Shown here one piece after another: positions 33,853 through 44,703 of a stretch of 64,000 bases of DNA; position 1 is the first letter of the stretch, and every line of letters starts with the position of its first letter. Made by a program: the position numbers and the translations under genes. Origin of the DNA: Plantago ovata (taxonomy: Eukaryota > Streptophyta > Magnoliopsida > Lamiales > Plantaginaceae); assembly GCA_028274465.1 (NCBI GenBank), contig CM051456.1, forward strand, positions 87,530,753 to 87,594,752, read 5' to 3'. The notes under the pieces were generated by a model that searched no databases, was not told where the DNA came from, and saw only the letters and a list, made by a program, of their open reading frames with translations.

Positions 33853-33871
33853 GTCCCGGACAACGGCGCCA
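33853..33871 (-). other. ATH-2 primer-binding site (tRNA-Asp type)
   Basis: TGGCGCCGTTGTCCGGGAC on the minus strand, three bases from the LTR. It matches the Athila tRNA-Asp primer pattern with one inserted T. Confidence 0.88.
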
Positions 33872-33874
33872 ATT

Positions 33875-35112
33875 TGATGAACGGAGATTTGTCAGGTCTC
33901 GATTCAGCAAATAAATTTGTTATTAAGCCAAAGGCAATCCACAACTAAAACGAAAACCGTAGTGTAGCAGTAGAATGACTCGAGTGTCGTTCTCTCAGGA
34001 CTATAACTAGCTTTATCTATTTCACAAGAGAATATAAAACAGCAGACAGATAGCAATAGGGGTTTCTAGCAGATAATGGAGATTGGTGATAGTATGGTCC
34101 TTCTTAACATAACGGGTTGATAATCATGCATAAATTCATCGGTCTTGCATAGAGATCTTTGAATCAATCTAGTGTCCTGTCGCAAATATTAAGCACTACG
34201 AAGATAATTGGTCTGACAAGTCAATCACGATTGTCCTAATGTGTTCCGTAATTATTCAACACTACGAAGATAATTGGTCTGATGGTCGACAAGTGTCCAA
34301 TTGTGCATAATAATTAATACAACATACGAGAATTTTGGTTGCAACTGATCAACGAAATAAAGCAATGACACGGAGTATAATGCGCGATATAGCCATTAGC
34401 ATGATTATCTTCCCTTCGCTAAGAATTCACATACTACCACCAACGATAAGTTTAGCTACTCATAATAGGCAAGAAATCAACAGAAATCATAGAAGAAAAC
34501 ATATTGAAAGAAATATAAAATAAGTAGATTAAACTGTAAGATACAAGTTACCGAAGGTTGTCAATCTACGAAGAATTGCGATCCTACGAGCTCCAATCCG
34601 CTATGAAAAAGTATCCCCTAAGCTACAGAACTCCCAGGACAGGCCCCGGGAAGTTCCTACCTAAAACTATAGAGAGAGGTGAGAAAGTAGGTCTGGAAAG
34701 ATATGATTTTCGGAGAAAAACTGAGCACTATATATAGGCCCCGAAAAACCACGGGGCGGTTCGCCCCAGACTTTTTCTCGCGGAACTCCGCGTTTTTGGA
34801 TTTCTTCCCCTTTTCGGACTCGATTTATGACTTCTAGTATCCTTCTATCCTCCAGATTCGGCCCCTAGACTTCAAATCCTATCCGGAAACCTTCAGATAC
34901 TCCAAATAGGCTTCTGGAACACCAATTCCTTGTCAACTTCAATATAATTGCCCGGAAATCCTCGAATTTCAACCAAAACCTGTAAAATAAAATCTAAAGG
35001 GAAACGTGACACTATTCTAATAAAATGTACTAAAATATAGCTAAATTAACATAGAGGATAGCTAAAATAGGTGAAAAAGACTCGAATGAAAGTGTAAAAT
35101 ACACATTCATCA
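33875..35112 (-). repeat. ATH-2 5' LTR
   Basis: 1238 bp, with plus-strand ends TGATGAACGGAG and ACATTCATCA. It is followed by ACGAT (35113-35117), matching 29731-29735. Read on the minus strand it aligns with the ATH-3 LTR over most of its length but is a different subfamily. Confidence 0.93.
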
Positions 35113-35689
35113 ACGATCCTCGCCACTCACGTGATCAGAACCCCTTTTTCCAGATCGATGAGATTCATAGCTCTCAAGCTCTCCTAATCCGTTCTCCACT
35201 TCAGCAGCTCTTTCCACGGCCTTCGCGTAAGTTGACATCTCGACTCCAAACAGGTTGAACTTTATCTTAGGCTTCAATCCTCGTACAAAGCACCTCATCT
35301 TTTCCATTTCATCATTTTGGAGGCGTGGCACATACTTCTTCAATCTCGTGAATTTAAGATCATACTCGGACACCGTCATCTTCCCTTGCCTCAACTTTTC
35401 AAACTCACTAATTCTTCTCATACGGACATTACGGGGAACATACTTGTCCACAAATCCCGTCACAAAATTCTCCCATGTGTGAGGTTTTCCTTCTCTCCTC
35501 CATCGTGCATCAACGGTGACCCACCAACGGCGTGCTATTCCATCGAGCTGAAACACTGCAAGCTCCACCATTTGTGCATCGTTGATGTGCAAGATACTAA
35601 ACAAATCCTCGATGCCCTCAATCCACACTTCAGCTTTCCTTGAGTGGGGTGATCCTTCAAACCTTTCCGGGTGGAAACGAGTGAACCTC

Positions 35690-35878
35690 TCAGCTGCCGA
35701 CAACGTTAGGGTTTCTTGATGTGGCATAATGCGCGATCGCACTTGCTACTTGGCGGGAGGCATTTGAAGCTGCGACCTTCTGCTGCATCAAGTCTTGTGC
35801 AATAGCATCATTGGCGGTGTGGTTTTTGCCGTTGTTGGTGTTGTTGTTGCCGTTGCGAGTGTTGTTCGTTGGGGCCAT
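35690..35878 (-). other. TRG copy 2 small upstream frame (62 codons)
   Basis: MAPTNNTRNGNNNTNNGKNHTANDAI... is rich in Asn and Thr. It overlaps the start of gag by about 38 bases in a frame shifted by one. It is present and open at 40328-40516, 56908-57096 and 61548-61736. It may be the original gag N-terminus, separated by an ancestral frameshift, or a regulatory upstream frame. In copy 5 an altered TAG lets the gag frame open further upstream (MPPAKFQVRSRIMPHQE). Confidence 0.5.
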
Positions 35879-36322
35879 CCTATCGCAGTTAGTCTAAGAT
35901 CAGTAACGTGATTAACGTCCTCAAGCGTGGCGTAACGCGAACTAATGCACTAACTTAAGTCAATCTAACGTGAACGAGCAGGAGGCGCGTACAAGTAAAC
36001 AAGATTACTAAAGGTCAAACTCTAACTAGGGGGGGTCAAAAGGAAGGTAGCAACTAATCACTAAGTAAACCTCGAGTGTGTCTAACCTAGCATGCAAGGC
36101 AGACATAAATTGAAGAAGCAATGATAAAGCATAAGTAGCAAATTCATATGTTGTAGAAAAATTCGTAAACATTAAGCTTGCAATAAAAGCGTTCTCTCAT
36201 AAAGTGATCAGTCATTTGACCTCAGTTAACACGAATACTCAAACAGTCGGCCGCCTGCCAGTGATTTATGTCGACTTTGGTTAAACAATAGATTACTGTA
36301 TGACAGAACCAAGCAGGATCAT
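35879..36322 (-). other. TRG copy 2 leader, truncated
   Basis: Non-coding leader matching 25640-26080. It ends at the ATH-3 target site ATCAT (36318-36322), where an ATH-3 LTR fragment begins. The primer site and LTR that should follow have been replaced. Confidence 0.8.
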
Positions 36323-37180
36323 TGATGAATGTGTATTTTACACTATCATTTGAGTCTTTTTCACCTATTTTAGCTATCCTCTATGTTAATTTAGCTATAT
36401 TTTAGTGCATTTTATTAGAATAGTGTCACGTTTCCCTTTAGTCTTTATTTTACAGGTTTAGGTTGAGAAACGAGGATTTCCGGGCAATTATATTGAAGTA
36501 GGCAAGGAATTGGTGTTCCAGAAGCCTAATTGGAGCATCTGAAGGTTTCCGGATAGGATTTGAAGTCTAGGGGTCGAATCTGGAGGTTAGAAGGCCACTA
36601 GAAGTCAGAAACCGAGTCCGAAAAGGGGAAGAAATCCAAAAACGCGCCGAAAACGTGTAAATTCCTGAAAAATACTCCCGGGCGAATCGCCCCACACCAG
36701 GCGAGTCGCCCGGTGTGTGGGGCCCTTCGCCCCACACAATTCGAACACTATATATAGTTGCTCAGTTTTTCTCCGATTTTGATACTTTTCCAGACCTTCT
36801 CTCTCACCTTTCTCTGTAGTTTTAGGTAGGAACTTCCTAGAGCCTGTTCTGGGGGTTCATAGATTAGGAGACACTTTTTCATAGCAGTTTGGAGCTTGTA
36901 AGATTGTGATTCTTCGGAGACTGACAACCTTCTGTAACATTGTATCTTACAGTTTTTCTACTTATTTTTATATATCTTTCAACATGTTTTCTTCTATGAT
37001 TTCTGTTGATTGCATGACAACTATGAGTAGCTAAACTTATCGTTGGTGGTAGTATGTGAATTCTTAGCGAAGGGTTGATAATTATGCTAATGGCTATATC
37101 GCGCATTATACTCCGTGTTATGGCTTTATTTCTTTGATCTATCAAAATCTCTATCTTCGTATTGTTGATTAATTATTGCA
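36323..37180 (+). repeat. ATH-3 LTR fragment 1
   Basis: 858 bp, TGATGAATGTG... to ATTAATTATTGCA, matching the first two thirds of the ATH-3 LTR. It stops exactly where the 71-bp tandem repeat of the full LTR begins, and TRG LTR sequence follows (AGATACGAACAATC). Fragment 2 (57542-58420) has the same two breakpoints. Confidence 0.92.
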
Positions 37181-39121
37181 AATAGATACGAACAATCAAA
37201 CACCGAGAAGTGTTCCGGCAGAAAGGTTAATCCAGAACAGAGTAGCAATAAACAAAGAAAGTAAATAGTCATACTTAGGACTTAGTTACTTTTACGCGGA
37301 AGCATACGGTTTAACGGAATATAGTAATAGATACAGATAGTCACATAGCCTTCTAGTTTTTCGCAAATAAATAAGTTTAGGGGTGAACACTCACCTCAAA
37401 GTTGATTGAACTTAGCACGGATTCGAAAAGCAGCTATGGAACAACGGATAGCACGGACCCTAAACAGAAACTCCAAGTTACTACCTTAAGTAGGAACGGA
37501 AAACGAAACGATAAAGAAGGTAATCGGAGAAAAAGTGGTGAAGGTGGGGTTTGAACTCGGGACCTCTATGTTAAACTCTAACTCACAAACCAACTAAGCT
37601 AACAAGTCTACTTGTAACTTAATATCAAAACAAAATGTAATTAAACACGAAAGGTTTTTAAGCAAAGACTTTTAACTTTTGTTTACAAAATAACTCTGAG
37701 TAGTAAAAGTAAAACAGAAAACCCTTTTTAGAAACCAAAAACCAAAACCAGCTTATAATTCGACTAAATACTGTTCAGAAGTGAAATTACTAGTTTACCC
37801 TCAAAACAGTAATTGCAGAAAAGTCCTTTTTAATTTTCAGAAAGTACAAATAAGTCCAACAAGTCTCAAAACATGCATGACAGTCTACACAAGTCCGAAA
37901 ATCTCCTAATCTAGTCCATTGTCGGTCAACATTGGTCAAAGCAAAATTGTAAAAAGGTCCTTTAAATTTCCAGAGATCTCAAAACAAGTCCTCACAGGTT
38001 TTAATTATTACCAATTAGTCCCCAAGTTTCTCAAATAAAATCACCAAGGTCCAGGTCAGTCAATACACGAGGTCAAACTATCCAGATTCGATCAACATGC
38101 GTAAGTCAAGGTCAAACAGTCTACAAACAACAATCACAATCCAAAACTACCCTAAGTCCCGGTTCAATTTCGGGGTTAAAGTACAGCAGGGGTAAAACGG
38201 GAATAAAAGAAAAAGACCATAAACAAAACGAGATCAAGGGCAAAACCGTTACCTACGTCGAAACTGGAAAGGAGGGAACTGCGAATCAAACAGAAATGGA
38301 GGAATTAAAATCAAGATCTCGTCCTAATCGAATCCAGAAACGACCGCAAAGGAGAATCGCTACTTACCGAACTAGAACGGGAAAGAACAGAATTGAATGG
38401 ACAGAAACGGAGCACGAACTGGTCTGGACGGAGCACGGCGGAGCAGAACGGGATCGGGCGGCGCGTGACGGAGCAGAGCGGACAGAACAAGGACGGAGAT
38501 GGACGACGGCGCGGAGAGATCAATCGGAGCGGGCCGAGCTTGGCCGAGATTGATCGGCGGCGGCACAGCTCGAGTCGGCGGCGGCGCGATCGGACGTAAC
38601 CGGGCCGGCAGTGAGCTTCGCGAACTGAATCGGAGCAATACGGCTCCGGTTGATGATGATGGGTGATGAGGGATTTGGTGATGATGATGGAGATGTGGTT
38701 TGATGATGATAAATGATGGTGAGATGAAACAATGATGATGAAAATGAAAAGAGGTTTCTTTCTCTCTTTTTTTTTCTTCAGGTGGCTGCCGTGAGTGAGA
38801 TTGGAGGAATCAAAATGAAAAGAAAATGAAAAGAGAAAAATGGGGTATTAGGTTTAGGGTTGCAAAGTGGGTCAGGCTTTTGAGTTGGGCCAGCTGAAAT
38901 GGGCCAAGATTAGTCTTGCCAAACAAAAATATTAATTGGCCCAAAAACTAAAATCGCAAACGTTCAATTCAACGAATCAATCGAGCTTTCTAAATGGACG
39001 CGGAAAGATAAATTAAATAATTACCGAATAAAATAATTTACTCCGATAATTAATTAATTAAACTAAATAAATAAATAATAGAATAATAAATAAATAAATA
39101 AATAAAATACGGGGCGTTACA
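37181..39121 (-). repeat. TRG copy 3 LTR, truncated
   Basis: Right-hand three quarters of a TRG LTR (from the point matching about 27170 to the end), closing with GGGGCGTTACA. It joins an ATH-3 LTR fragment on the left. It contains the tRNA-like block and the AT-rich (AATA)n terminus. Confidence 0.92.
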
Positions 39122-39396
39122 CTCCACCACCCTTACAAGAAGTTTCATCCTCGAAACTTAACTAGCGTGAGGCTAACGAACTTGGAACGGAGAATCGAAA
39201 GTCTTCAACTTGAAACGACGGATGAAAGAATAAACTCACAAGTTAAAAGTTACTAAAAGTCGAACTAGCCTAAAGGAAACGGAGCCTACCTCTACAACCA
39301 AACGCTTCCAAGCAACAAGCCCTCAATAAGTCGGTACCTAACCTTCAAATAAATCTATCCTTGAAAAAGAGGTGCAGTTCGATAAACAAACACGAC

Positions 39397-40365
39397 TTAG
39401 AAGAGGTTTGTCCAAACGTGCGTACCTTTTGCCACATTTCCTGACCGAGCCTCATGTCCAACCCCATTGTAGACCTTCACCTTCGTTGTTGCACCATCTC
39501 CTTGGTTTTTTGAAACCGTGCTACAAGGCCGTCCTTCCTTAATTAGAGAGTGACGCCTCGGACATCTGTTCACCTTATGATCTTTGCTGCCACAAGCCAA
39601 ACACCAACCCTTCTTCTTCCAGCAGTTGTCTTCCTCGTGAGTTGTTCCTCCACAGAAATTACACTTTACGCTAGTTGACTCTCCGGTAATATCATCGAGT
39701 TGACGGGGTTGACTTTCCGGCTGATTGCGAGGACACTTGGATAGAGAGGCACGATCCTCGCCACTCACGTGATCAGAACCCCTTTTTCCAGATCGATGAG
39801 ATTCATAGCTCTCAAGCTCTCCTAATCCGTTCTCCACTTCAGGAGCTCTTTCCACGGCCTTCGCGTAAGTTGACATCTCGACTCCAAACAGGTTGAACTT
39901 GATCTTAGGCTTCAATCCTCGTACAAAGCACCTCATCTTTTCCATTTCATCATTTTGGAGGTGTGGCACATACTTCTTGAATCTCGTGAATTTAAGATCA
40001 TACTCGGACACCGTCATCTTCCCTTGCCTCAACTTTTCAAACTCACTAATTCTTCTCATACGGACATTATGGGGAACATACTTGTCCACAAATCCCGTCA
40101 CAAAATTCTCCCATGTGTGAGGTTTTCCTTCTCTCCTCCATCGTGCATCAAAGGTGACCCACCAACGGCGTGCTAGTCGATCGAGCTGAAACACTGCAAG
40201 CTCCACCATTTGTGCATCGTTGATGTGCAAGATACTAAACAAATCCTCGATGCCCTCAATCCACACTTCAGCTTTCCTTGAGTGGGGTGATCCTTCAAAC
40301 CTTTCCGGGTGGGAACGAGTGAACCTCTCAGCTGCCGACAACGTTAGGGTTTCTTGATGTGGCAT
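39397..40365 (-). CDS. gag: TRG copy 3 gag, full-length open frame
   Basis: The most intact TRG gag in the window: about 322 residues from MPHQETLTLSAAERF to HVWTNLF without a stop. The gag domain spans about residues 20-170 (GSPHSRKAEVWIEGIEDLF, LARRWWVTFDARW, FVDKYVPHNVR), then a charged linker (ESHRSGKRGSDHVSGEDR) and two CCHC zinc knuckles (CNFCGGTTHEEDNC, CLACGSKDHKVNRC). It would coat and package TRG RNA, while reverse transcription and integration must come from another element. Private changes (FTRSHPERF, LDRLARR, FKKYVPHL) suggest it is drifting. ATH-3 is inserted upstream in the leader and separates it from its 5' LTR promoter. Confidence 0.85.
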   Translation of the reverse strand: MPHQETLTLSAAERFTRSHPERFEGSPHSRKAEVWIEGIEDLFSILHINDAQMVELAVFQLDRLARRWWVTFDARWRREGKPHTWENFVTGFVDKYVPHNVRMRRISEFEKLRQGKMTVSEYDLKFTRFKKYVPHLQNDEMEKMRCFVRGLKPKIKFNLFGVEMSTYAKAVERAPEVENGLGELESYESHRSGKRGSDHVSGEDRASLSKCPRNQPESQPRQLDDITGESTSVKCNFCGGTTHEEDNCWKKKGWCLACGSKDHKVNRCPRRHSLIKEGRPCSTVSKNQGDGATTKVKVYNGVGHEARSGNVAKGTHVWTNLF

Positions 40366-40961
40366 AATGTGCGATCGCACTTGCTACTTGGCGGGAGGCA
40401 TTTGAAGCTGCGACCTTCTGCTGCATCAAGTCTTGTGCAATAGCATCATTGGCGGTGTGGTTTTTGCCGTTGTTGGTGTTGTTGTTGCCGTTGCGAGTGT
40501 TGTTCGTTGGGGCCATCCTATCGCAGTTAGTCTAAGATCAGTAACGTGATTAACGTCCTCAAGCGTGGCGTAACGCGAACTAAGGCACTAACTTAAGTAA
40601 ATCTAACGTGAACGAGCAGGAGGCGCGTACAAGTAAACGAGATTACTAAAGGTCAAATTCTAACTAGGGGGGGTCAAAAGGAAGATAGCAACTAATGACT
40701 AAGTAAACCTCGAGTGTGTCTAACCTAGCATGCAAGGCAGACATAAATTGAAGAAGCAATGATAAAGCATAAGTAGCAAATTCATATGTTGTAGAAAAAT
40801 TCATAAACATTAAGCATGCAATAAAAATGTTCTCTCATAAAGTGATCAGTCATTTGACCTCGGTTAACACGAATCACTCAAACAGTCGGCCGCCTGCCAG
40901 TGATTTATGTCGACTATGGTTAAACAATAGATTACTGTATGATAGAACCAAGCAGGATCAT
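40328..40961 (-). other. TRG copy 3 leader with small upstream frame, left of ATH-3
   Basis: Contains the 62-codon Asn-rich frame (40328-40516), then non-coding leader to the ATH-3 target site ATCAT (40957-40961). The leader continues at 50335 on the other side of ATH-3. Confidence 0.8.
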
Positions 40962-42269
40962 TGATGAATGTGTATTTTAAACTATCATTTGAGTCTTTTT
41001 CACCTATTTTAGCTATCCTCTATGTTAATTTAGCTATATTTTAGTGCATTTTATTAGAATAGTGTCACGTTTCCCTTTAGTCTTTATTTTACAGGTTTTG
41101 GTTGAAAAACGAGAATTTCCGGGCAATTATATTGAAGTAGACAAGGAATTGGTGTTCCAGAAGCCTAATTGGAGTATCTGAAGGTTTCCGGGTAGGATTT
41201 GAAGTCTAGGGGTCGAATCTGGAGGTTAGAAGACCACTAGAAGTCAGAAACCGAGTCCGTAAAGGGGAAGAAATCCAAAAACTCGTCGAAAATGCGTAAA
41301 TTCCTGAAAAATACTCCCGGGCGAATCGCCCCACACCAGGCGAGTCGCCCGGTGTGTGGGGCCCTTCGCCCCACACAATTCGAACACTATATATAATTGC
41401 TCAGTTTTTCTCCGATTTTGATACTTTTCCAGACCTTCTCTCTCACCTTTCTCTGTAGTTTTAGGTAGGAACTTCCTAGAGCCTGTTCTGGGGGTTCATA
41501 GATTAGGAGACACTTTTTCATAGCAGTTTGGAGCTTGTAAGATTGTGATTCTTCGGAGACTGACAACCTTCTGTAACATTGTATCTTACAGTTTTTCTAC
41601 TTATTTTTATATATCTTTCAACATGTTTTCTTCTATGATTTCTGTTGATTGCATGACAACTATGAGTAGCTAAACTTATCGTTGGTGGTAGTATGTGAAT
41701 TCTTAGCGAAGGGTTGATAATTATGCTAATGGCTATATCGCGCATTATACTCCGTGTTATTGCTTTATTTCTTTGATCTATTAAAATCTCTATCTTCCTA
41801 TTGTTGATTAATTATTGCACACAATTGGACAATTATTTGGTCTTCGACCTATCTAGATTTATATCTTCGTAGTGTTGAATAATTACGGAACACAATTGGA
41901 CAATTATTTGGTCTTCGACCTATCTGGATTTATATCTTCGTAGTGTTTCATAATTACAACAGGACAATTCATTGATCAAAGATCTCCATGCAAGACCGAG
42001 GAATTTACGCATGATTATTAACCCGTTATGCTTTGAAGGACCATACTATCACCAATCTCTATTATCTGTTAGAAAAACCTTTGCTATACCGTCTGCTGTT
42101 TTTATATTCTTTAATTAAATTAGATAAAGCTAGTTATAGTCCTTAGAGATCGACACCCGAGGTTATTCTACTCCTACACTACGGTTTTCATTGTAGTTGT
42201 GAATTGCCTTTGGCTAAATAACAAATTTATTTGATTCACGTTGGAACATGACATCCAGCGCGTTCGTCA
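40962..42269 (+). repeat. ATH-3 5' LTR
   Basis: 1308 bp, TGATGAATG...GCGTTCGTCA. It pairs with 49042-50334 at high identity. ATCAT flanks both ends of the element (40957-40961 and 50335-50339). Features are a GC-rich hairpin block (41320-41375), a TATATA box at about 41387-41396 with transcription likely starting some 30 bases further, and two tandem copies of a 71-bp unit from 41820. Confidence 0.95.
41820..41961 (+). repeat. 71-bp tandem repeat in ATH-3 LTR
   Basis: The unit begins CACAATTGGACAATTATTTG at 41820 and again at 41891. A degenerate part follows (TTCATAATTACAACAGGACAAT). The 3' LTR carries the same array near 49884-50025. LTR fragments 1 and 2 break precisely at its left edge. 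Confidence 0.88.
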
Positions 42270-42272
42270 AAT

Positions 42273-42291
42273 TGGCGCCGCTGCCGGGGAC
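42273..42291 (+). other. ATH-3 primer-binding site (tRNA-Asp type)
   Basis: TGGCGCCGCTGCCGGGGAC, three bases after the LTR. It is the Athila-type primer site, one base different from the ATH-1 site. Confidence 0.92.
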
Positions 42292-42423
42292 TATACTCCT
42301 TTTTTTCTGTTTAATTTGTTTATATTTTCAGCATTCAATTCCTAGTTCTATTAGTTTTAGTTTTCCTTTTTAATCTCTCTCTAATTTTCAGTTTTGAGTT
42401 ACTCCTGATACAGATTTTCAGGT

Positions 42424-43427
42424 ATGACGACCTTAAAAGCCCGCTTGACGACTACGTTCTCGCAAGTCAGGAAGGGGTCTGCTATATACTCGAAAGAAGA
42501 GTTATCGGGGTATGAGGTAACAAGTTCTATAGTGAGACAGATACCGAGGTTCGAAGATGGAGAGGATATGAATCCGATAAGCTTCATCAGGTCCTATGAA
42601 GAGGAAATACCAAAAGTTCCAGCAAAGGGGTTCACCGAGGATCAATTATGCAGGAAATTATTTCCTTTTGCTTTGGGATATGAACCAAGGATATGGATAG
42701 CAAGGTTAGCACCAGGATCACTGAGGACCTGGAGCCAAGTTGTAGAGGAGTTCTTGGCACGTTTCATGCCTTACCATGAGACGATTGCACTGCGGAATCG
42801 GATCGAACACTTCAAGCAAGGAGAATACGAGCGGTTCTGTGACACGTATGAACGTTTTGAGCTCTATAAACGTGAGTGCCCCCACCACCGTTTCGACGAT
42901 GGGGAGCTGATTTGGTTTTTGTTGGTGGACTACGTGATGAAGTTAGGCTTCAAGTGGATGGGATGTGTGGAGGTTTAGAAGAATGTACAGTTGAAGAGGC
43001 AGTGAAGGTCTTTCAAAAGTACGCCAATGGATCCGCACAATCCGAGAAAATAATGTCGAATGAAGTCACCAACATATATTCAAATCAAGGGGAAACTGAC
43101 GGGTTATGCGAAGGATATTCTGAGGACGAAGACATCAGTGAGGAGGAGGAACTTGCGTTTTACGCAGGGATTAAAGCCATTGAAAGTGTTTTCGAGATAG
43201 CACACGCAGGGCAAGCTGAGAACAATCTTCGCATCGAGAAGGCTTTTGAAGCGGTCGAAGTAATTGAGCAACTTATAAAAGAGCTTAGCCTGCTGAAGTA
43301 TGGAAGGTGCGTAAAACAATCGAGGACACCCCCTGGAAGTAGTGAGCAAACCACCCGAGGTAAGGGGCGAATCACCCCCCAACTCCAGGGAATCGGACGA
43401 CCCCAGTCCTCCCGATGTGACACCTGA
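42424..43427 (+). pseudogene. gag: ATH-3 gag, frameshifted
   Basis: Starts MTTLKARLTTTFSQVRKG after a splice-acceptor-like TTTTCAGGT. The gag domain spans residues 10-160 (GFTEDQLCRKLFPFALGYEPRIWIARLAPGSLRTW, EEFLARFMPYHETIALRNRIEHF, ELYKRECPHHRFDDGELIW). A one-base loss in the T-run at 42916-42920 shifts the frame, and the protein continues as FVGGLRDEVRLQVDGM in the next frame to about 43340. A second shift near 43300-43345 returns to the first frame. The middle section is acidic (SEDEDISEEEE), as in ATH-2. Without both shifts gag and pol would be one frame. Confidence 0.87.
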
Positions 43428-44703
43428 AACTGATCCCGAGCCACTTCCAGCTGTTACTACCAAGGAGAATGAGTGCGAAGAGGTGAATCTACTACTCCGT
43501 GGAGGCAAGATGACCAAAATTCCTAACTTCGTGCGTCCTAAACGGGTAGAACCTACTGGGACCGAAAATACAGGACCGAGCACAGAACAAGAGGTTAGCG
43601 GAAGTTCCAAAGAACCTCAAGAAGTTCCGGGAAGGAATGATGAACCAAGACCATCTGTGGTAGACATAGGAGATGACGAAGTCGAGGTACGAACTAGTAC
43701 GCCAGGGGAGCTTCACAGGTCTTCCAATCCATATGTGCCTCCGAAGCCACATGTGCCATTCCCAAGTCGGATCAAACCAGCCAAGAAGGATATTCAAGAT
43801 TCACCCCTATTCCAACGCCTGTCAAAATTGGAAGTCAATGTGCCTCTCTTGGAGTTAATCCAAAACATTCCAGCTTATACGAAATTCTTTCGTGAGATCA
43901 AGAACAAAAGGATTACTTCAAGAAGGGAAGTGAATGGGGTTGAAACAGTCAACTCAATTGCCAGATTGTCCGTGAAGAAAAAGGATCCTGGAAGTTTCAT
44001 CATCGACATCGCCTTAGGGAATGGACGAACTACGAAGGCAATGCTTGACTTAGGAGCTAGCATTAACTTAATGCCCTATTCGGTGTACAAGGCCCTGGAA
44101 CTCGGAGAATTGACACCAACTGATATGGTCGTCCAAATGGCAGACCAAAGTGTGAAGAGGCCGGTCGGGATAATAGAAGACATCCTTGTGAAGGTGGACA
44201 AATTGATAATCCCAGCTGATTTTGTAGTAATGAAGTCCGCAGACGAGGGAAAGAGCCATATCCGTGAGCACGTAGTACTACTTGGGAGACCATTCATGGC
44301 AACTACCAACACATGCCTTGAACTTAAGGGCAAGAAAATAACCATGGAGGTAATGGGCGAGAAGATTGAGTTGGTAGGATGTAGCATCGGAGATAAGGAA
44401 GTCACGGAGGAGTTAAAATTTGTCGATTACTATGAATCCGTGATTCCTGAATTTCATCATTGCCATGGTAATCGTGAACCACTTGAGGAGGCACTGGCAA
44501 TGCAAACTGAGACGTGCTACATGACCGAAGAAGCAAGGGAACTAGTTGAAATAATGGATAGCACCTCAGAAATTCCCGCAGGAGAGGAGGTACTTGAACC
44601 TTTAGATGAAGAAGAGGAAGAAAATGGGTTTCCTGAAGAACCTAGCTTAGAATTGAAACCGCTTCCTGCGCACCTCAAGTATGTGTACTTAGGAGAAAAT
44701 TAG
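43342..44703 (+). pseudogene. ATH-3 gag C-terminus and aspartic protease
   Basis: A 453-residue open frame. The first half is hydrophilic gag tail (EVNLLLRGGKM, SKLEVNVPLLELIQNIPAYTKFF). The protease follows: SFIIDIALGNGRTTKAMLDLGASINLMP with catalytic Asp at residue 236, MADQSVKRPVGIIEDILVKV, and VVLLGRPFMATT. The active site reads DLGAS instead of DTG/DSG, which is common in plant Athila-type proteases. The frame ends at TAG 44701-44703, in the linker before the RT, and the same frame carries on at once into RT sequence. The TAG is either a nonsense change or a readthrough site. Confidence 0.87.

Larger units (their letters stand above)
29377..35727 (-). pseudogene. gag: TRG copy 2 gag, split by ATH-2
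   Basis: The N-terminal part is at 35727-35113 (MPHQET... to SGEDR) and the C-terminal part at 29735-29377 (RPSLSKCPRNQ... with CNFCGGTTHAEDNC and CLACGSKDHKVNKC). ATH-2 is inserted in codons around GEDR-PSLS, with the target duplication ACGAT at 29731-29735 and 35113-35117. Apart from the insertion I see no stop in either part. Domains are as in copy 1. Confidence 0.9.
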
